Origin: Pollenia angustigena
Taxonomy: Eukaryota; Arthropoda; Insecta; Diptera; Polleniidae
NCBI GenBank assembly: GCA_930367215.1
Contig: OV884059.1
Location: 29,565,882 to 29,629,881 of the forward strand
Reading direction: 5' to 3'
DNA length: 64,000 bases
The notes under the pieces are model-generated. The model did no database searches. It was not told the DNA's origin and saw only the letters and a program-made list of their open reading frames with translations. This document shows, piece by piece, positions 1 to 11,755 of this stretch. Position numbers and translations under genes: made by a program. Every line of letters begins with the position of its first letter. Position 1 is the stretch's first letter.

Positions 1-83
1 AAAATACATAGTATTTTTCAATAAAAAGGGACAGCTAGCATAACTCTATCTCATGATGCGGTCACCTTTATGAATTCGCCTTG
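1..83. mobile_element. hAT-type MITE, right end only (cut by window start)
   Basis: These 83 bases are the reverse complement of one end of the complete element at 35195-35643 and finish in the same terminus, ATGAATTCGCCTTG. The left part lies outside the window, so the target duplication cannot be tested. Confidence 0.8.
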
Positions 84-1371
84 ATCAATTTTTTGGTCGT
101 TTTATATGGAAATTTGTCGTATGTGGCGTTTGGCAGTTACATACGACATTTAATTTGAAAATTGCTTCAGCAAATACCAAATACGATAAACTCAACACTC
201 CCTATCTCGAAAACCGTATGAAGTATCGAAAAACTGATTACGCCAAATGAAAGATCAAGTCGGAAAACCTAAGGCATCGATCTTAACTCAAAACCGCAAA
301 AAATCCACACACGACATTTAAATTATCAACCGACGATATGTATTAATTAGTTTAACCCAGATATAAAAAAATAAATTTTTGGTGCCGTGCCCATTTCTCC
401 AAGCCCGTTTACTCTTTTCGGATGAGTCGTATCGGTATTGAAGCTAATTGTCCATATCTATTTTGTGATTGGAGGGAGGTGCTACAACCACTTATCCAAT
501 GACACCTACTCTTTGCTTTGTGTACCAAATTTGGACCATTTTTCCCCTACCATTTTCCAGATATAGAGAAATGTATTTTATGCCACGCCCACTTCTGCAA
601 TTCCGCCCACATTTTGTCAGAAGTTGTGTTCTGATGACCAAGATGGTTGTACCTAATTTGGAAACCTTGGCTCTTGCCGTTTTCCAGATATACAGAAATC
701 TATAATGGTTTTGTATGGGAAGTGCCATGCCCACTTCTCCAATTCCGCTAACTCAGCTTTGTGTGCCAAATTTAATAAAAAGTTTTCTCTAAGCCTTTTT
801 TAGATATAAATAAATCTACTTCATGCCACGCCCACTTGTCCAATCTCGCCCACATTTTGTCTTATGTTGTCTCTTGATAACCAAGATGTTAGTGTCTAAT
901 TTGGTAGCCTTAGCTCATGCCGTTCTTCAGATATACAAAAATCTATAATAACATTGTATGGGGAAGTGCCACGCCCACTTCTCCCATCCTGGGCATTCTT
1001 TCGAGCGTGTGTATTGATAACCCAGATATGTGTACAAAATTATGACATGTTTTCTCTTACCGTTCTTTAAATATTAATAAATCTATGATGTGCCACGCCC
1101 GCTATTCCAATCCCGCTCACATTTTGTCAGAAGTTGTGTTCTGATGACCAAGAAGCTTGTACCTAATTTGGTAACCTTGTCTCTTGCCGTTATCCAGATA
1201 TACAGAAATCTCTAATGTCTTTGTATTGAAAGTGCCACGCCAATTTGTTGAATCCCGCCCACATTTTATCGAATTTGTGTTTTGGTAACCAGGATGCTTG
1301 TACCTTTTTTTTTGGAAACTTTGAGTCCTGCCGTTCGTCAGATATAATAAAAAATATAAGAAAAAAACAAC
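84..1371. repeat. Degenerate tandem array with GCCACGCCCACT motif
   Basis: From about 380 to 1340 the block GCCACGCCCACTTCTCCAAT recurs near 590, 723, 823, 967, 1091 and 1229. It is followed by related text (CCCACATTTTGTC, GATGACCAAGAT, CCAGATATACAGAAATC). Two subunit types seem to alternate, a longer one of about 133-145 bp and a shorter one of about 100-125 bp. Bases 84-360 before the array show no gene. Small open frames inside it have no family signature. The GTGGGCGTGGC core (reverse strand) is shared with the array at 48130-49240. Confidence 0.75.
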
Positions 1372-3016
1372 AACAACAAAGAATTTTTGGGTAAAATTAG
1401 AGGCAGTCTAAGTTTTTTTCTAATATCTCAGCCATTTGTGGACCGATCATGCTGAATTTCAATAGCAAACAGTTCCGCAATATAAGTGACATAAATTTAA
1501 AACTACCAAGTTCCCATCATATGTGCGGTCGTCGGAAAACCAATTTCAACAGACATACGGTAAGTCAGAAATCGTTTAATCAACTTTGCTGCTCATTGAA
1601 CCCAGAATATAATTATATACTTCAACGTGTCTTAAGCTTCGTACAGACGATGGTCAGATCTTACAATGTTGTCATAAAAATTGCCTAAAAATGTCTTGCA
1701 ACTGTGTGCACATTGTAAGCTGATTTTCATTTGGCAGATGTGTTAAATTAATGCATCTGACAATGGCACCATTGTCAGAAAAATTACCACATTGTAAGAT
1801 CTGAACGTCTGAACAAAGCTTTAGTATTGTAGAAATGACAAACAGAATGACAAATCTTTATGTACTTTAACCTTCGGTGAAGGGTATATAAAAACCATTA
1901 ACAAGTTAAAAGAAACTGTTTATCGCTGGCATAAGCATCTCCGACTTTATTAACGATTCCAAAAAAACAAAACAAAACAAAACAAAAGAAAAACATATTT
2001 ACTAAGACTATTGAAGTCTAAAGTGCACGTAACTTTTATGCTTCAGTTGTTTCACTTTAAAATTGAGCTGAAATTTTAACTGGAAAACAACTAAATAAAG
2101 CTGATGTAAAGCTTTACAAAAATGAACTTAAATTTATTGTTTTTGTAGCTGTTCGTTCTGTTCCTTGTTGCAAGTGTGAACATGGCAGGTGTCTGAAGAT
2201 AAACAACAAAATAATCACTTGACGTTTTTACCAAAGAAAAAGGGGGTTAGAGGGGAAGATGTTTAAACTATGGTTGTGTGTAGGTTTACGTTAGAATAAG
2301 TAAGTAGTATGTGTGTCAAAGATAAATGTGGTAAAACAGGAAATAAAAATAATTAAACTGAAATTGTTCGTTTGATCTTTAACACTTTTCCAATTTTCAT
2401 ATTTTAAGACTTAACACCTTAAGGTGTTATTTTTTTTTCTTTTTGCATTTTTGACATTCCCTGCTGCCGCCTTTTGAAGGTTTTTTTTTATTACATTTTA
2501 ACACTGTTTTTCTTATAAGCTAATGTTGAATTTTTTTTGTTTTATGTTCTTGTGTCCTTAAGAAAATGTACGAGCATGGCTGTCTTATGGAGAAACAAGC
2601 TTTATTTCTTTGTTTGTTTCATGCAAATTTAATGATCTGAGCTGTGGCAAGCAACTTTTTTTCCATTTATTTCAACATTATTGCAACAGAGTTGTGTTGG
2701 TTTTTGTTTTGTTGCATACATCTACTACTCTTTTGCTTGCTAACAATAAGTAATTTATATGTAATGAAGGGGTTTCTTTTGTGTACATTGTTTTTTTGTT
2801 TTGCTTTTATTTTATTCAGAGCTTAATCTGGTTTAAGGTAATGACTTGCATCATCAACATTTGACTGAAACAGCTGGAGCAATTTATATTTTAATATTGT
2901 ATAAAATTTCCTGCAACTCTTTTTTTTTTTGTTGTTTCTCTTCAGTTTTGTTTTACTTCTTTTTATTGTTCTTCTTTTTTAGTTTTTCTCTGTTAAAGTA
3001 GTTGTAATAGCATTAA
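1372..3016. other. AT-rich intronic sequence, no gene seen
   Basis: Apart from the small MITE at 1644-1811 I see only homopolymer-rich, low-complexity DNA with many T runs. The short open frames here have no recognisable motif. Confidence 0.6.
1644..1811. mobile_element. Small MITE-like inverted repeat
   Basis: CAGACGATGGTCAGATCTTA at the left end is matched in inverse by TAAGATCTGAACGTCTG at the right end, about 22 bp of terminal inverted repeat over 168 bp. No clear target duplication was found and the superfamily is unknown. Confidence 0.5.
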
Positions 3017-4155
3017 ATACCCAGTTGGCCAGATTGCCGTTGACGACATCGTCGTCAATGATGTATGCACGACTTGTCCCCCGTTGCTTAGGTTTTCTAG
3101 AAGACAATTTACAGGAAATCTTCGTGCACAGTTTGAGCGATGTTGTCTTGTAAGTTGTCTTCTATTTAGCTTTATATGCGACACTGTCTTATAAGTTGTC
3201 TTGTATAAAAGCTACTGCCGACAAAGTTTTCTTGAATGCTATTCAATCACTTGCTTGGTTTTCTTAAAATTCTCACATTCTTTTTTTTTTAATTGTTGAT
3301 TTAAAAACCTACAAAAAATTAACAAATTAGTTCTAAAAAGTAAAACCAAAAATGATGATGAAATTATTGGCGGGCGGGAAAATGGATTACATGCAGTTAG
3401 CACTTTACTGTCAACTTTAGGATTGCTTATAGGAGTCGAATATAAAACGTATAACAGAAATTAAAATTCCAACTACACTAAAAAACTGTCTGAATTACCC
3501 TAGAGGGAAGCGAACTGACACCAAAGTAGTCCTGTGATAGGTCTTAGGTGGTAGAGACCGGTTCTAGTTTTAACACCTTCTATGAATAAGACCTATCCCT
3601 TTTATATGGGGTTGTCATTGTAGGGGGTCAATTGACACCATTTGACCAGTCACAAATCTATTCTCAATGGACGTGCTTAGTGACAGTTACAGTAAATGTA
3701 GTATTATTTCAATACGATGTAGTATTATTTCAATAAAACAAGAGCCGGAGAAGACTGTACTGTAATTCATTACTTTTTCTACTTTTTGTTCTCCATAAAC
3801 CAGTTACATGATTGGTTCTCCTTTCACTGGTCATGAGTTCTTTCTTTTTGTACCTGTTCTATTTTCACAACTCCCAGGACCAGTCTGTGGGACCAATTGA
3901 CACAAATTTCCCGCAGGGTATAGATAACCATATAATAATTTTTGTCGTGGACGTCGAAATAGACGAAGTTGTCATGCAGGTGGTCGTTAATGATAAAGTA
4001 GGCGACATTGTCTTCCTTTGTGTCGTGCACGAAGATTTTCGCGACACTTGTTCGAAAATGTCGTTGACGATTTGTTCTCGCTGTCCCTCACATGTCGTGC
4101 AGAAATTACCATTGTCGTGCATCCGTCTTCGAGGATGACGTGACCAACTGGGTAT
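3017..4155. mobile_element. Unclassified element with ATACCCAGTTGG ends
   Basis: ATACCCAGTTGGCCA at the left is mirrored by TGACCAACTGGGTAT at the right. Both subterminal regions carry degenerate GTCGT/GACGAC-rich sequence. The 108-aa open frame inside the right arm (3812-4138) is low complexity, has no family motif, and is not called as a gene. No transposase is visible. It ends next to the element at 4160. Confidence 0.45.
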
Positions 4156-4159
4156 ATAT

Positions 4160-4405
4160 CTGTGGCATTTTGACAAAACATCTTAAGTCGAGATAAGATA
4201 GCAAAAAAGTTTTTTAAAAAAACTCGGTGAAAAAATCATTTTTATTAAATAATAAAATAAATCAAAATTAAAGAAAAATTTCGTTTATAATACAAAATTT
4301 TAAAAACTTAAACAAAAATGTTTTTTGAATGAAAATTCGCATGATTAACAACATTTTTTTCAACTTTTTAAATTCGAGTTAAGATGTTTTGTCAAAATGC
4401 CACAG
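4160..4405. mobile_element. MITE with ~30-bp terminal inverted repeats
   Basis: CTGTGGCATTTTGACAAAAC at the left end is matched by GTTTTGTCAAAATGCCACAG at the right end, and the match continues inwards for about 30 bp. The AT-rich interior of about 190 bp has no coding potential. TA-rich flanks make the target duplication ambiguous. Confidence 0.7.
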
Positions 4406-5275
4406 ATATGTATGTGTGTGTTTTAAGACAATTTTCTAAGAGCTCAATCACCAGGGCTGCCAAGTACTTTTTTTTTGTCCCCAAAAAATTCAACAAGAAA
4501 TCCCCAAATTAAAAAACCAAACCTTAAAAAGTTAATATTGTTTATTTGTTTTTTTTTTCTGAAAAAATTTAAAATTTTTTTTAAAATAGTAAGAACAATT
4601 TTAATAAGAAATCCCCACAAATCCCCAAATAAAAATTTTTAGTAAAAAATAGTATTTTATTTTGCTTATAGCGACTGGTTTCGGCATGTTTCTTTTAATT
4701 CTTTTTATGCGATTCAAGCAAGGAATTACAAGCAGAACAATATGCTGTTTTTGAAGACGAATGAGCCAATTTATAAGAACTTGACGCTTTTTCAATCGGG
4801 TTTAGCCATCCTTAAAATCAACAATAAAAATACATACATACATCCGTCATTTATTTGATACTTCGATGCATCATAAGTACTTACGAGAGAACGGCTTCGT
4901 GCGATTGAAAAAAATCGCATTAAATCAACAACATCAAATACACTCATTTGTGTTCATGCAATCAAACTTTCTCAGCCACACACATCGGTGTTGTTTTAAA
5001 ATTCATTCAAGTCATGCACAGCGTATTGGCTTTTCCATTCATACCATCTTTAGCTTCGTTCGCCAATAATTGCTTTGTTAAAAATATATACAATGAAAAA
5101 TACACAAAAATCATTGCTCTGATGACTATTCAGCAGCTGAAACAATTTCCATAGAAACAGAAGACGTTTTTATTTTTTTATCATTTCTTAAAAAGTACAG
5201 TTGTTCTGTTTGTACAATGTACGATGTATTGTTGTTATTGTTGTTAATGTTGCTTGTTACGCTTTTAAAAAAATA

Positions 5276-6312
5276 CCCTGCAAATAATAGGACTAGTCCA
5301 AACACGCGTGTAAAATGTAGCCCACAAGGGACTAGGTCTAGTCCAAAAGTAGCCCAAACGCATGGAAAAAACATGGTCTATTTAACATTACGATGTCCTA
5401 AGGCAGGACCATATAACCCAGCTTTGGAAGACCGTAACAGTTATGCCTTTTTTCATAAAAGTCAGATGATAACTGTTATTTTTTGATTTTAATTTTTTTG
5501 AGCAAAAATAACAGTTATTTTTTGATTTTTATTTTTTTGAACAAAAATAACTGTTATTTTTTTATTTTTATTTTTTCGATCAAAAATAACAGTTATTTTT
5601 TGATTTTTATTTTTTTGAACAAAAATAACAGTTATTTTTTGATTTTTATTTTTTCGAGCAAAAATAAAAGTTATTCTCGAAATAAATTTACGTGTTTTAA
5701 TAATTTAGATGACTTTAATAATTATTTTAATGTGCATAAGGAATTCCAATGATAATTACACACTAAAATAAAAATTCAAAGTCAACTAAATTATTAAATC
5801 ACGTACATTTATTTAGAGAATAACTTTTTTTTTTTGCTCGAAAAAATAAAAATCAAAAAATAACTGTTATTTTTGTTCAAAAAAATAAAAATCAAAAAAT
5901 AACTGTTATTTTTGATCGAAAAAATAAAAATCAAAAAATAAATGTTAAGTTTGATCTAAAATATAAAAATCAAAATTATAAAAATCAATATATTTTATCA
6001 TTGACAAGTGCATGAGGAACAATATGGTATACTTGAATCAGTTTTTCGACATTTAATTCTATATGCTTTTTTGTTTTAAAATTCCAATATAACTGTTATT
6101 TTCGGTCCCTGATTAAAACTACTCCATAGTATACTCAAGAGGATTTGTTTTGAAGTCGTTTAAAAACGAACACATTCGTTAAAAAACGAAGACATGTCGT
6201 CTCACTACAAATACTTTTTAACAATGACATGGTCCATGCTTCCATTACATAGGACTAGTCCAATGAGTAGTCCATTTCATAAAAATCAGGTGGTCGTATA
6301 TTATTTGCAGGG
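5276..6312. mobile_element. CCCTGCAAATAA element, copy 1 (nested)
   Basis: The left end CCCTGCAAATAATAGGACTA and right end TTATTTGCAGGG match the copies at 33638-33991 and 34064-34437. The interior motifs GTAGCCCACAAGGGAC and CTCAAGAGGAT are shared too. This copy is longer because a foldback element interrupts it after CTTTGGA. It is flanked by TA on both sides, but the other copies do not confirm a TA target rule. Confidence 0.75.
5431..6106. mobile_element. Foldback element built from ~45-bp AACAGTTATTTTT repeats
   Basis: Several tandem copies of a unit containing AAAAATAACAGTTATTTTTT on the left (about 5480-5680) are answered by inverted copies on the right (about 5830-5960). The outer ends are ACCGTAACAGTTAT and ATAACTGTTATTTTCGGT. 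Comparison with the uninterrupted copies near 33786 and 34212 shows that this block is an insertion. The open frame 5483-5752 merely reads through the repeat. Confidence 0.7.
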
Positions 6313-6984
6313 TAAACACAAAAACAAATTGGACAATACAACTAGTTTATTTGAACTTATGCCTACAACAATCATACCAACAAAGCGACTCGTACTCATA
6401 CCAATTTACATTCGCCGTTGTGTCAGTGAGTGGGCAATGACTACTTAAATGCAAAAGTAAAAGAATAAATGCCCTTTGACTTTAAGAAATTGTTTTATTG
6501 CGTGCGCAACAATAAATGTAACCAAGCACTTTCAATAAAAAACTCACACATGCACAAATCAAATGTGTACAAAAAGATGTCAAAATTACCAACGTTGAAC
6601 TTTGTTTTGCAGGCATAGAGTTAATGTAAATTATAGCGTATGGTCGTTTTGCTCAAAACAAGTTGTTTTGCTAGTAGTGGAAACATAGTATTAGATTCTT
6701 TTTTTAAATTCTTTTTTTTTTTAACACTCACTCGAGAATAATAACATAAGTTTATTAAGTACCTTTCACACACTTAACAAAAATGGTAATCTTAATTAGG
6801 ACCCTTTACATCGTATAAAATGTTTATAAGAGCTAGATAAAAGTTTTGCTACTATTTATCATAAGCGTAAATAATAAAAGAAGGGAAAATATATTAAAAA
6901 TGTGCAAAATCCCAAAAAAAAAAAACCCAAACGATTTTCTTTGTCCTTTTTGCTCGCATGAAATCCCCAAGTCTGGCAGCCCTG

Positions 6985-8038
6985 GCAATCACCCTGATGT
7001 TAAATAAAATAGAGGAGTAGAAGAGAAGTACTAATTACTAACAAAAAGTATTGTACACACAAATCTTTGTTTAATTTCTATCGTAAATAAGAACCAGGTA
7101 TCGCAATGAATCTGTTTGAATTTATTTTTCTAAAGCATGATTTAATTAAAGAAAAAGTTTTCCCTTTTAACCGAAATTAGTTAACAAAAAAAAAAAAAAA
7201 AAAAAAGATTTTCTTTTTTTGTATTGCTGTCATTAAAGAAATTTCAACCCGTCTGAGCTGGTTTGTTTAGTAGTAATTTACATTTCTGTGTATTTGTTAT
7301 ATAAAACTGTAAAAAAAAATTCTTTTAAATAAATTCTAGAGCATAAAAATCTTGATTTTTGATTTTGATTTTCTAACAGATTAGAGTTTCACAAGCAATG
7401 TGGAAACTCATCTTTGCTCAAACGTTTGATCTATCAAGCATTTGAATTTAATTTCCGTTATCAATTGGCCTTAAAATTTCCGGTTTAATTTTGTTTTGAA
7501 TTAAATTTTATTTTCAACGATATGTTTTCTTTAGCAATAAGCAAAATTCTAAACATTTAACTCAACACTTGTGATTTTTCATTGAACTGGTTTGGCTTTT
7601 AATTGAAGCTTTTGACATTTAAATTAGGCTTTAGTTCATCAAATTAAATTTTTATTAAATAATTTTAAGTGAAGGAAGAAATTAACAACATAAAATTAAT
7701 TAAAATTTTTTTTAAACAATCTTGACTGAACACGGGATTGAACTCGGGCCGCATCTACATGTCTCGAGAATAGCCACATTATCATCAGCAGAATTCTTCT
7801 TTATGTTTGCATTTGTCCTTTAAGTTGTACAAAGAAAGGTCAACGAGAAAAAGACAAAAAGAAGAAAAAAAAACATAAAAAACAAATGAATCACCAATTG
7901 CGGAAAAGAAACTACTTCATGTACCTTATTTGAGTAAAACTTAGAAACCAGTGTAAAAAGTGTCATCTTAGACAACTTCAAAACAAAATCAGTTCTCCCC
8001 TTTATGGGCTAAGAACATAAAACTTTCACTTGTTATTA
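6985..8038. other. AT-rich intronic sequence, no gene
   Basis: No open frame or motif of note was seen. An A-run of about 23 bases lies near 7187-7207. The right part, from about 7590, is one arm of a long inverted repeat described separately. Confidence 0.55.
7590..7800 (-). repeat. Left arm of inverted repeat, SINE-like B-box sequence
   Basis: This stretch is the reverse complement, with substitutions, of about 9155-9400. Shared words include CTTGACTGAACACGGG (inverse of GTGTTCAGTCAAG at 9223) and the CAGAATTCTT block. On the - strand GAGTTCAATCCCGTG resembles a Pol III B box, so the arms may be old tRNA-derived SINE copies in opposite orientation. That origin is inferred. Confidence 0.45.
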
Positions 8039-8914
8039 AAGCGTGATTCTTTAGCTCTTATCTTTTTGGCAACACTGGTTTAAACAGATGACGCACGTTT
8101 CGTGTTTTGTTTCACTGTCAAACATCTTCAGTTTGCAAATTATTGAATTTTATTATCAAAATGCGTGCTCTTTTAAGAAAGTTCATCCACTTTTTTATCG
8201 AAAAATTGTGTTCAGCGACGAAGCTCTTTTTGGCTCAATGGATACGTAAATAAGCAGAATTGTCGATTTTGGAGTGAAGATCAGCCAGAAGCATTGCAAG
8301 AGCTACCAATGCATCCAGAAAAAGTCATAGTTGGGTGCGGTTTATGGGCTGGTGGCATCATTGGACCGTACTTCTTCAAAGATGATGCGAATCGTAACGT
8401 AACTGTGAATGTTGAGCGCTACCATGAGATAATATCCAACTTTTTTTTTGTCCAAAATGCAAGAGCTTGACATGCATGCCATGTGGTTTCAACATGCCAC
8501 ACAGCACGCTTAACAATGGACTTATTGAGAGGCGAGTTCGGTGAACATTTTATTTCACGTTCGGGACCGGTCAATTGGCCGCCTAGATCGTGCCTTGACG
8601 CCTTTAGAGTATTTTTTGTGAGGCTATGTTAAAGCTCATGTCTATACACACCTGCCCGCTACAATTGACGCATTGGAAGACAACATTGAAGCATTTATTC
8701 ATGAGATACCGGCCGAAATGTTGGAAAGAGTATACCAAAATTGGATTAAGCGGATGGACCATTTGAGGCGCAGTCACGGTCAACATTTGCATGAAATAAT
8801 CTTCAAACATTAACTTATATGGACCGTACTATCGATTCAAATAAAGATTTCATGCATTTTTGTGAATTTTATGTGTTTTTTAAACTTTCCTGTAGCTCTT
8901 AAAAAATCACCCAT
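8039..8914 (+). mobile_element. Mariner-like element, DD41D-type lineage 1, copy A (defective)
   Basis: The ends AAGCGTGATTCTTTAG and AAAAATCACCCAT match those of the copy at 50815, with TA on both sides (8037-8038, 8915-8916). The interior reads as a mariner transposase relic: the first catalytic block FSDEA is joined directly to an N-terminal stub by a large internal deletion, and an early stop and frameshifts follow. Recognisable pieces include the GLWAGGIIGPYFF and WPPRSC-type regions in shifting frames. It cannot encode active transposase. Confidence 0.85.
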
Positions 8915-9149
8915 TATTAACTACACTGTTTTAATTGATTATCTACAAATAAATTTTTTGCAGTTGTTCCCTTTCTACATTTAGCGATTAAAAAGTACTT
9001 AAGACAAAATCTTGACAAAAAGGACAAAACATGTTAATGAAATTGAAAATTGATAATCAATTACAGCAAATTTCGATACGCCAATACTATTGGTTAAAAA
9101 TTTATGTTTAACTATAGACTGGCAGGCGCGCCGCAGTGGCACAAACGGA

Positions 9150-9420
9150 TGAACGAGAAAGAATTCTGTTGATGGGAATGGGGTTATTTTCGAAACATGT
9201 AAATTCGACCCGAGTTCAAGTCCGTGTTCAGTCAAGAATAAAATTATCAAAAAAAAAGACGTTTTTTTTTTATTAATTTCATGTTGCAAATTCCTTTCTT
9301 CACTTAAAATAATTTAATGAAAACTAAAAATTGATGAATTTAAAAGCCCAATTTAAGTATCAAAAACTTTTATTTAAGTCAACTTAACAAAACTATATAT
9401 TTTTTGTTGTTAATAGTTTA
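9150..9420 (+). repeat. Right arm of inverted repeat ending ~20 bp before Pde9 exon
   Basis: This is the inverted partner of 7590-7800. It contains GAGTTCAAGTCCGTG, which is B-box-like, and the T-rich tail region that also matches in inverse. A GC-rich piece, GGCGCGCCGCAGTGGC, opens the arm and would be the A-box side if this is a tRNA-derived SINE. The arm lies just upstream of the splice acceptor at 9441-9442. Confidence 0.45.
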
Positions 9421-9442
9421 TTTTTCTTCTATTAACTTTTAG

Positions 9443-9768
9443 GTCTTTCTAAACGTCCCATGGGTCCAACAAATCGTAAAAGTAGTTTACCAAAGCATCA
9501 GGAGGTTAAGAAGAGATTCTTGGAAATTTGCGATACCACCTTTTCGGAGGAAGTGCGCAATGCTTTACGTTTGCCAGCCTTCGATTCATATGAATGGGCT
9601 GATGCCGACATCATACATCTTATGCAAACAATGTTTGTGGAATTAGGATTTATCGAGAAATTTAATTTACCCATCGATACTTTGCGCGAATGGTTATACG
9701 AGGTCTACAAACACTACAATGAGGTGCCCTTTCATAATTTTCGCCATTGTTTTTGTGTAGCGCAAATG
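9443..9768 (+). CDS. Pde9: Pde9 exon (cGMP phosphodiesterase 9, catalytic domain start)
   Basis: This internal coding exon has a pyrimidine-rich acceptor (TTAACTTTTAG) and a consensus donor (ATG|GTAAGT). Its first two bases complete a codon begun in an upstream exon outside the window. It then reads about 108 residues from LSKRPMGPTNRKSS to HCFCVAQM. The sequence matches the start of the dipteran PDE9 catalytic domain. FHNFRH (CAT codons at 9733 and 9745) is the HNxxH motif; the first His is the general acid in class I phosphodiesterases. PDE9 hydrolyses cGMP with high affinity in the cytosol and shapes cGMP signalling. The exon ends in phase 0 and joins the 35941 exon to give CVAQM-MYAITRQ. 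The in-frame ATG at 9460 is not a start, because conserved residues precede it. Confidence 0.93.
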
Positions 9769-10335
9769 GTAAGTAAAACATTTACTCTGCATCTACATAT
9801 TAAAAAAAGCACTTTATTTTTTGCTTTTCCTAATTTATATTTCCTTGTTTATTAGATTTAAAAACAACCGTTTTATTTTCCTTCAAAAAAAAAGAGAAAA
9901 AAATCGTAATCAACATGAGTTAATAAGGAAGTTCAAATAATTCAATATGCTTAGAAATGATAGCTAATGGAAGTTTTTAAAGGAAAGCAAAAGAAATTGA
10001 TCTGTTTGATTTTTTTTCTTTAAAGAAAAAATTATTACCAGCCTGAAATTGTTTGTCAAAAGATTAATTTCTATTTGTTAATACATAATAAATGAAGTAC
10101 AATACGAATGTTAAATTATAATCCAATTCATTTGAGACTTGTCTGTCTGTGTCTCTGCCTTTTTGGCTAATTCAATACAAAAACCATAAAAGTTGTTTTA
10201 ACAGTATCTTCAATATGTTTTAGGTTAATGGTAAACGATAATATTTTTATTCTCAGGCATGAATGAATGTTTTTTCTTGAATTTTCGTTAAAAGGGGTGT
10301 TTGGTATTTATCAAAATTTTTCTTAACGTAATGTT
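9769..10335. other. Pde9 intron, no feature seen
   Basis: This is AT-rich sequence after the donor site. The open frame that runs on past 9768 is intron read-through and ends at 9855. Confidence 0.7.
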
Positions 10336-11297
10336 TAAGGCGAATTCATGTGACGATACTACAACAAGTACTACACAAAAACACAACATTCTTTTTTATT
10401 AGTTGCGCTCGTTGGTCGATATATCAAAAACTCCAGCAACTTGTGACATTCCTCTTTCTAAGTAATAAAGCCTGGTACTCTGTTCAGTATTTCGTGCGAA
10501 ATGTTTTCAAACTCAATATAAAAAAAATTTCTGTGAAATACAAACGAAAAAATGTTGATAGAGTTGTACTCTGTTTATATTCGAAAAACATGCGAAATGT
10601 TTCTAGCAACATTTTTATTTTTCGTGCTAAACAAGTGCAGCTCCTTTTATTTCGCACGGAATTTTAAGCAATAACTAATCATTTTTTGTAATTTTTTATT
10701 TTGTTTTTGTAAAGTGGAGTTTATAACAAGCGTTTCAGAAATAAAAATGTAGAAAAGTGCAAAAATTAACAATCAAATAAAATTTTTTTGGTTTTTACTA
10801 TAGAAAATAATTAAAATAAAATTGTTTTACTTTTTTTAATGACATTTTTCAAAACACATGGTTTTGTCATAGATGGGGGTAGTGCACTTGTTTAAAATTA
10901 TTGTTATAATTTTGTTAATGTTAAGTGATGAACTAAACTAATGTTAAAACATAAAATTAAATTTTTTTAAATTTTAGTGATATTATGTTTTCGTACAGCT
11001 TTTTGATTGCAAGGTACAAATTTGTAAAAAATAATTTATTGCCGTTTTATTTAGTGAGAGTGCAATGTTGATTTAAGTCAACCTTTATTGTACTACCCCC
11101 ATCTATGGTTTTTGCTTACATTCAAAAATAATGTTGCATACTTGCAGGATAGATAACATTGATACATGAAAAAATTTTCGTGTGAAATAATCAATGTTGC
11201 TCAACATTTTTCGCAGGTTCGAACAGAGTACTAGGCTTAAGAAAGAAAATTAGCACAGCTGTGCTTTTAACGCCTCCTGAAAAATGTATTCGCCTTG
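10336..11297. mobile_element. hAT-type MITE with long inverted subterminal repeats
   Basis: TAAGGCGAATTCATG at the left and GTATTCGCCTTG at the right resemble the ends of the MITE at 35195. They are flanked by GTAATGTT (10328-10335) and GTTATGTT (11298-11305), an 8-bp duplication with one mismatch. Further in, GGTACTCTGTTCAG is matched in inverse by GAACAGAGTACTAGGC. The interior is non-coding and carries the insertion at 10869-11106. Confidence 0.75.
10869..11106. mobile_element. MITE nested in the element at 10336
   Basis: The terminal inverted repeats ATAGATGGGGGTAGT and ACTACCCCCATCTAT span 238 bp. The flanks GGTTTTGTC and GGTTTTTGC resemble an imperfect 8-9-bp duplication. There is no coding content. 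Confidence 0.65.
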
Positions 11298-11755
11298 GTT
11301 ATGTTAAACAAGTTTATTTTTTAAGATTTCTCTGTAAAATTTTTGAAATGCAATATTATTTTCAATATTAACCATTTTTATTTCTCGTATGTGTTTAACC
11401 CTTATGTGAATGACAAGGTACCCGGGTGCTTTTGTTCCACATAGCTAAAACTTTTTGAGAACTCGTAACTATTAATACATTTTAAATTATCATTATTTTT
11501 TAGCTAACAAATCATTTTGGAAGGGCTTGGCGTACCAAATTTCATCTTACACCCTTAACGGTATGGCAAGGTACCCGGATACCTTCATACATTAAGTATC
11601 GAAAAACGATTATTGCAAGTATATTTTTAGTGAACTGTTGCTAAAATATAACTTAAGGAAGTCGTAATAAATATTAAAGAAAAACAAACAAACAAAATAT
11701 ACATAGATAAATAAGAAATAACCAGAAATGAACACTTAGCTATTTGTTCATATTG

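Larger units (their letters stand above)
4452..6984. mobile_element. Non-autonomous hAT element carrying nested insertions
   Basis: The ends CAGGGCTGCCA and TGGCAGCCCTG form inverted repeats that fit the hAT consensus. They are flanked by 8-bp near-duplications, TCAATCAC at 4444-4451 and GCAATCAC at 6985-6992 (7 of 8 match). No hAT transposase is recognisable. The interior from about 4880 to 5090 resembles 38020-38170 in the hAT element at 36960, so the two share sequence. A CCCTGCAAATAA element is inserted at 5276-6312, and a foldback is inserted inside that. Confidence 0.75.

Noticed and set aside
3812..4138. 108-residue + frame as a gene
   Set aside because: It lies in the right arm of an inverted-repeat element, overlaps equally long frames on the other strand, and has no recognised motif.
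5217..5752. Two + frames of 89 residues
   Set aside because: They read through low-complexity sequence and foldback repeats (NNSYFLIFIF repeated); no independent support.
9460..9855. 131-residue + frame as a complete small gene
   Set aside because: Its first 103 codons are the Pde9 exon and the remainder is intron past a consensus donor.
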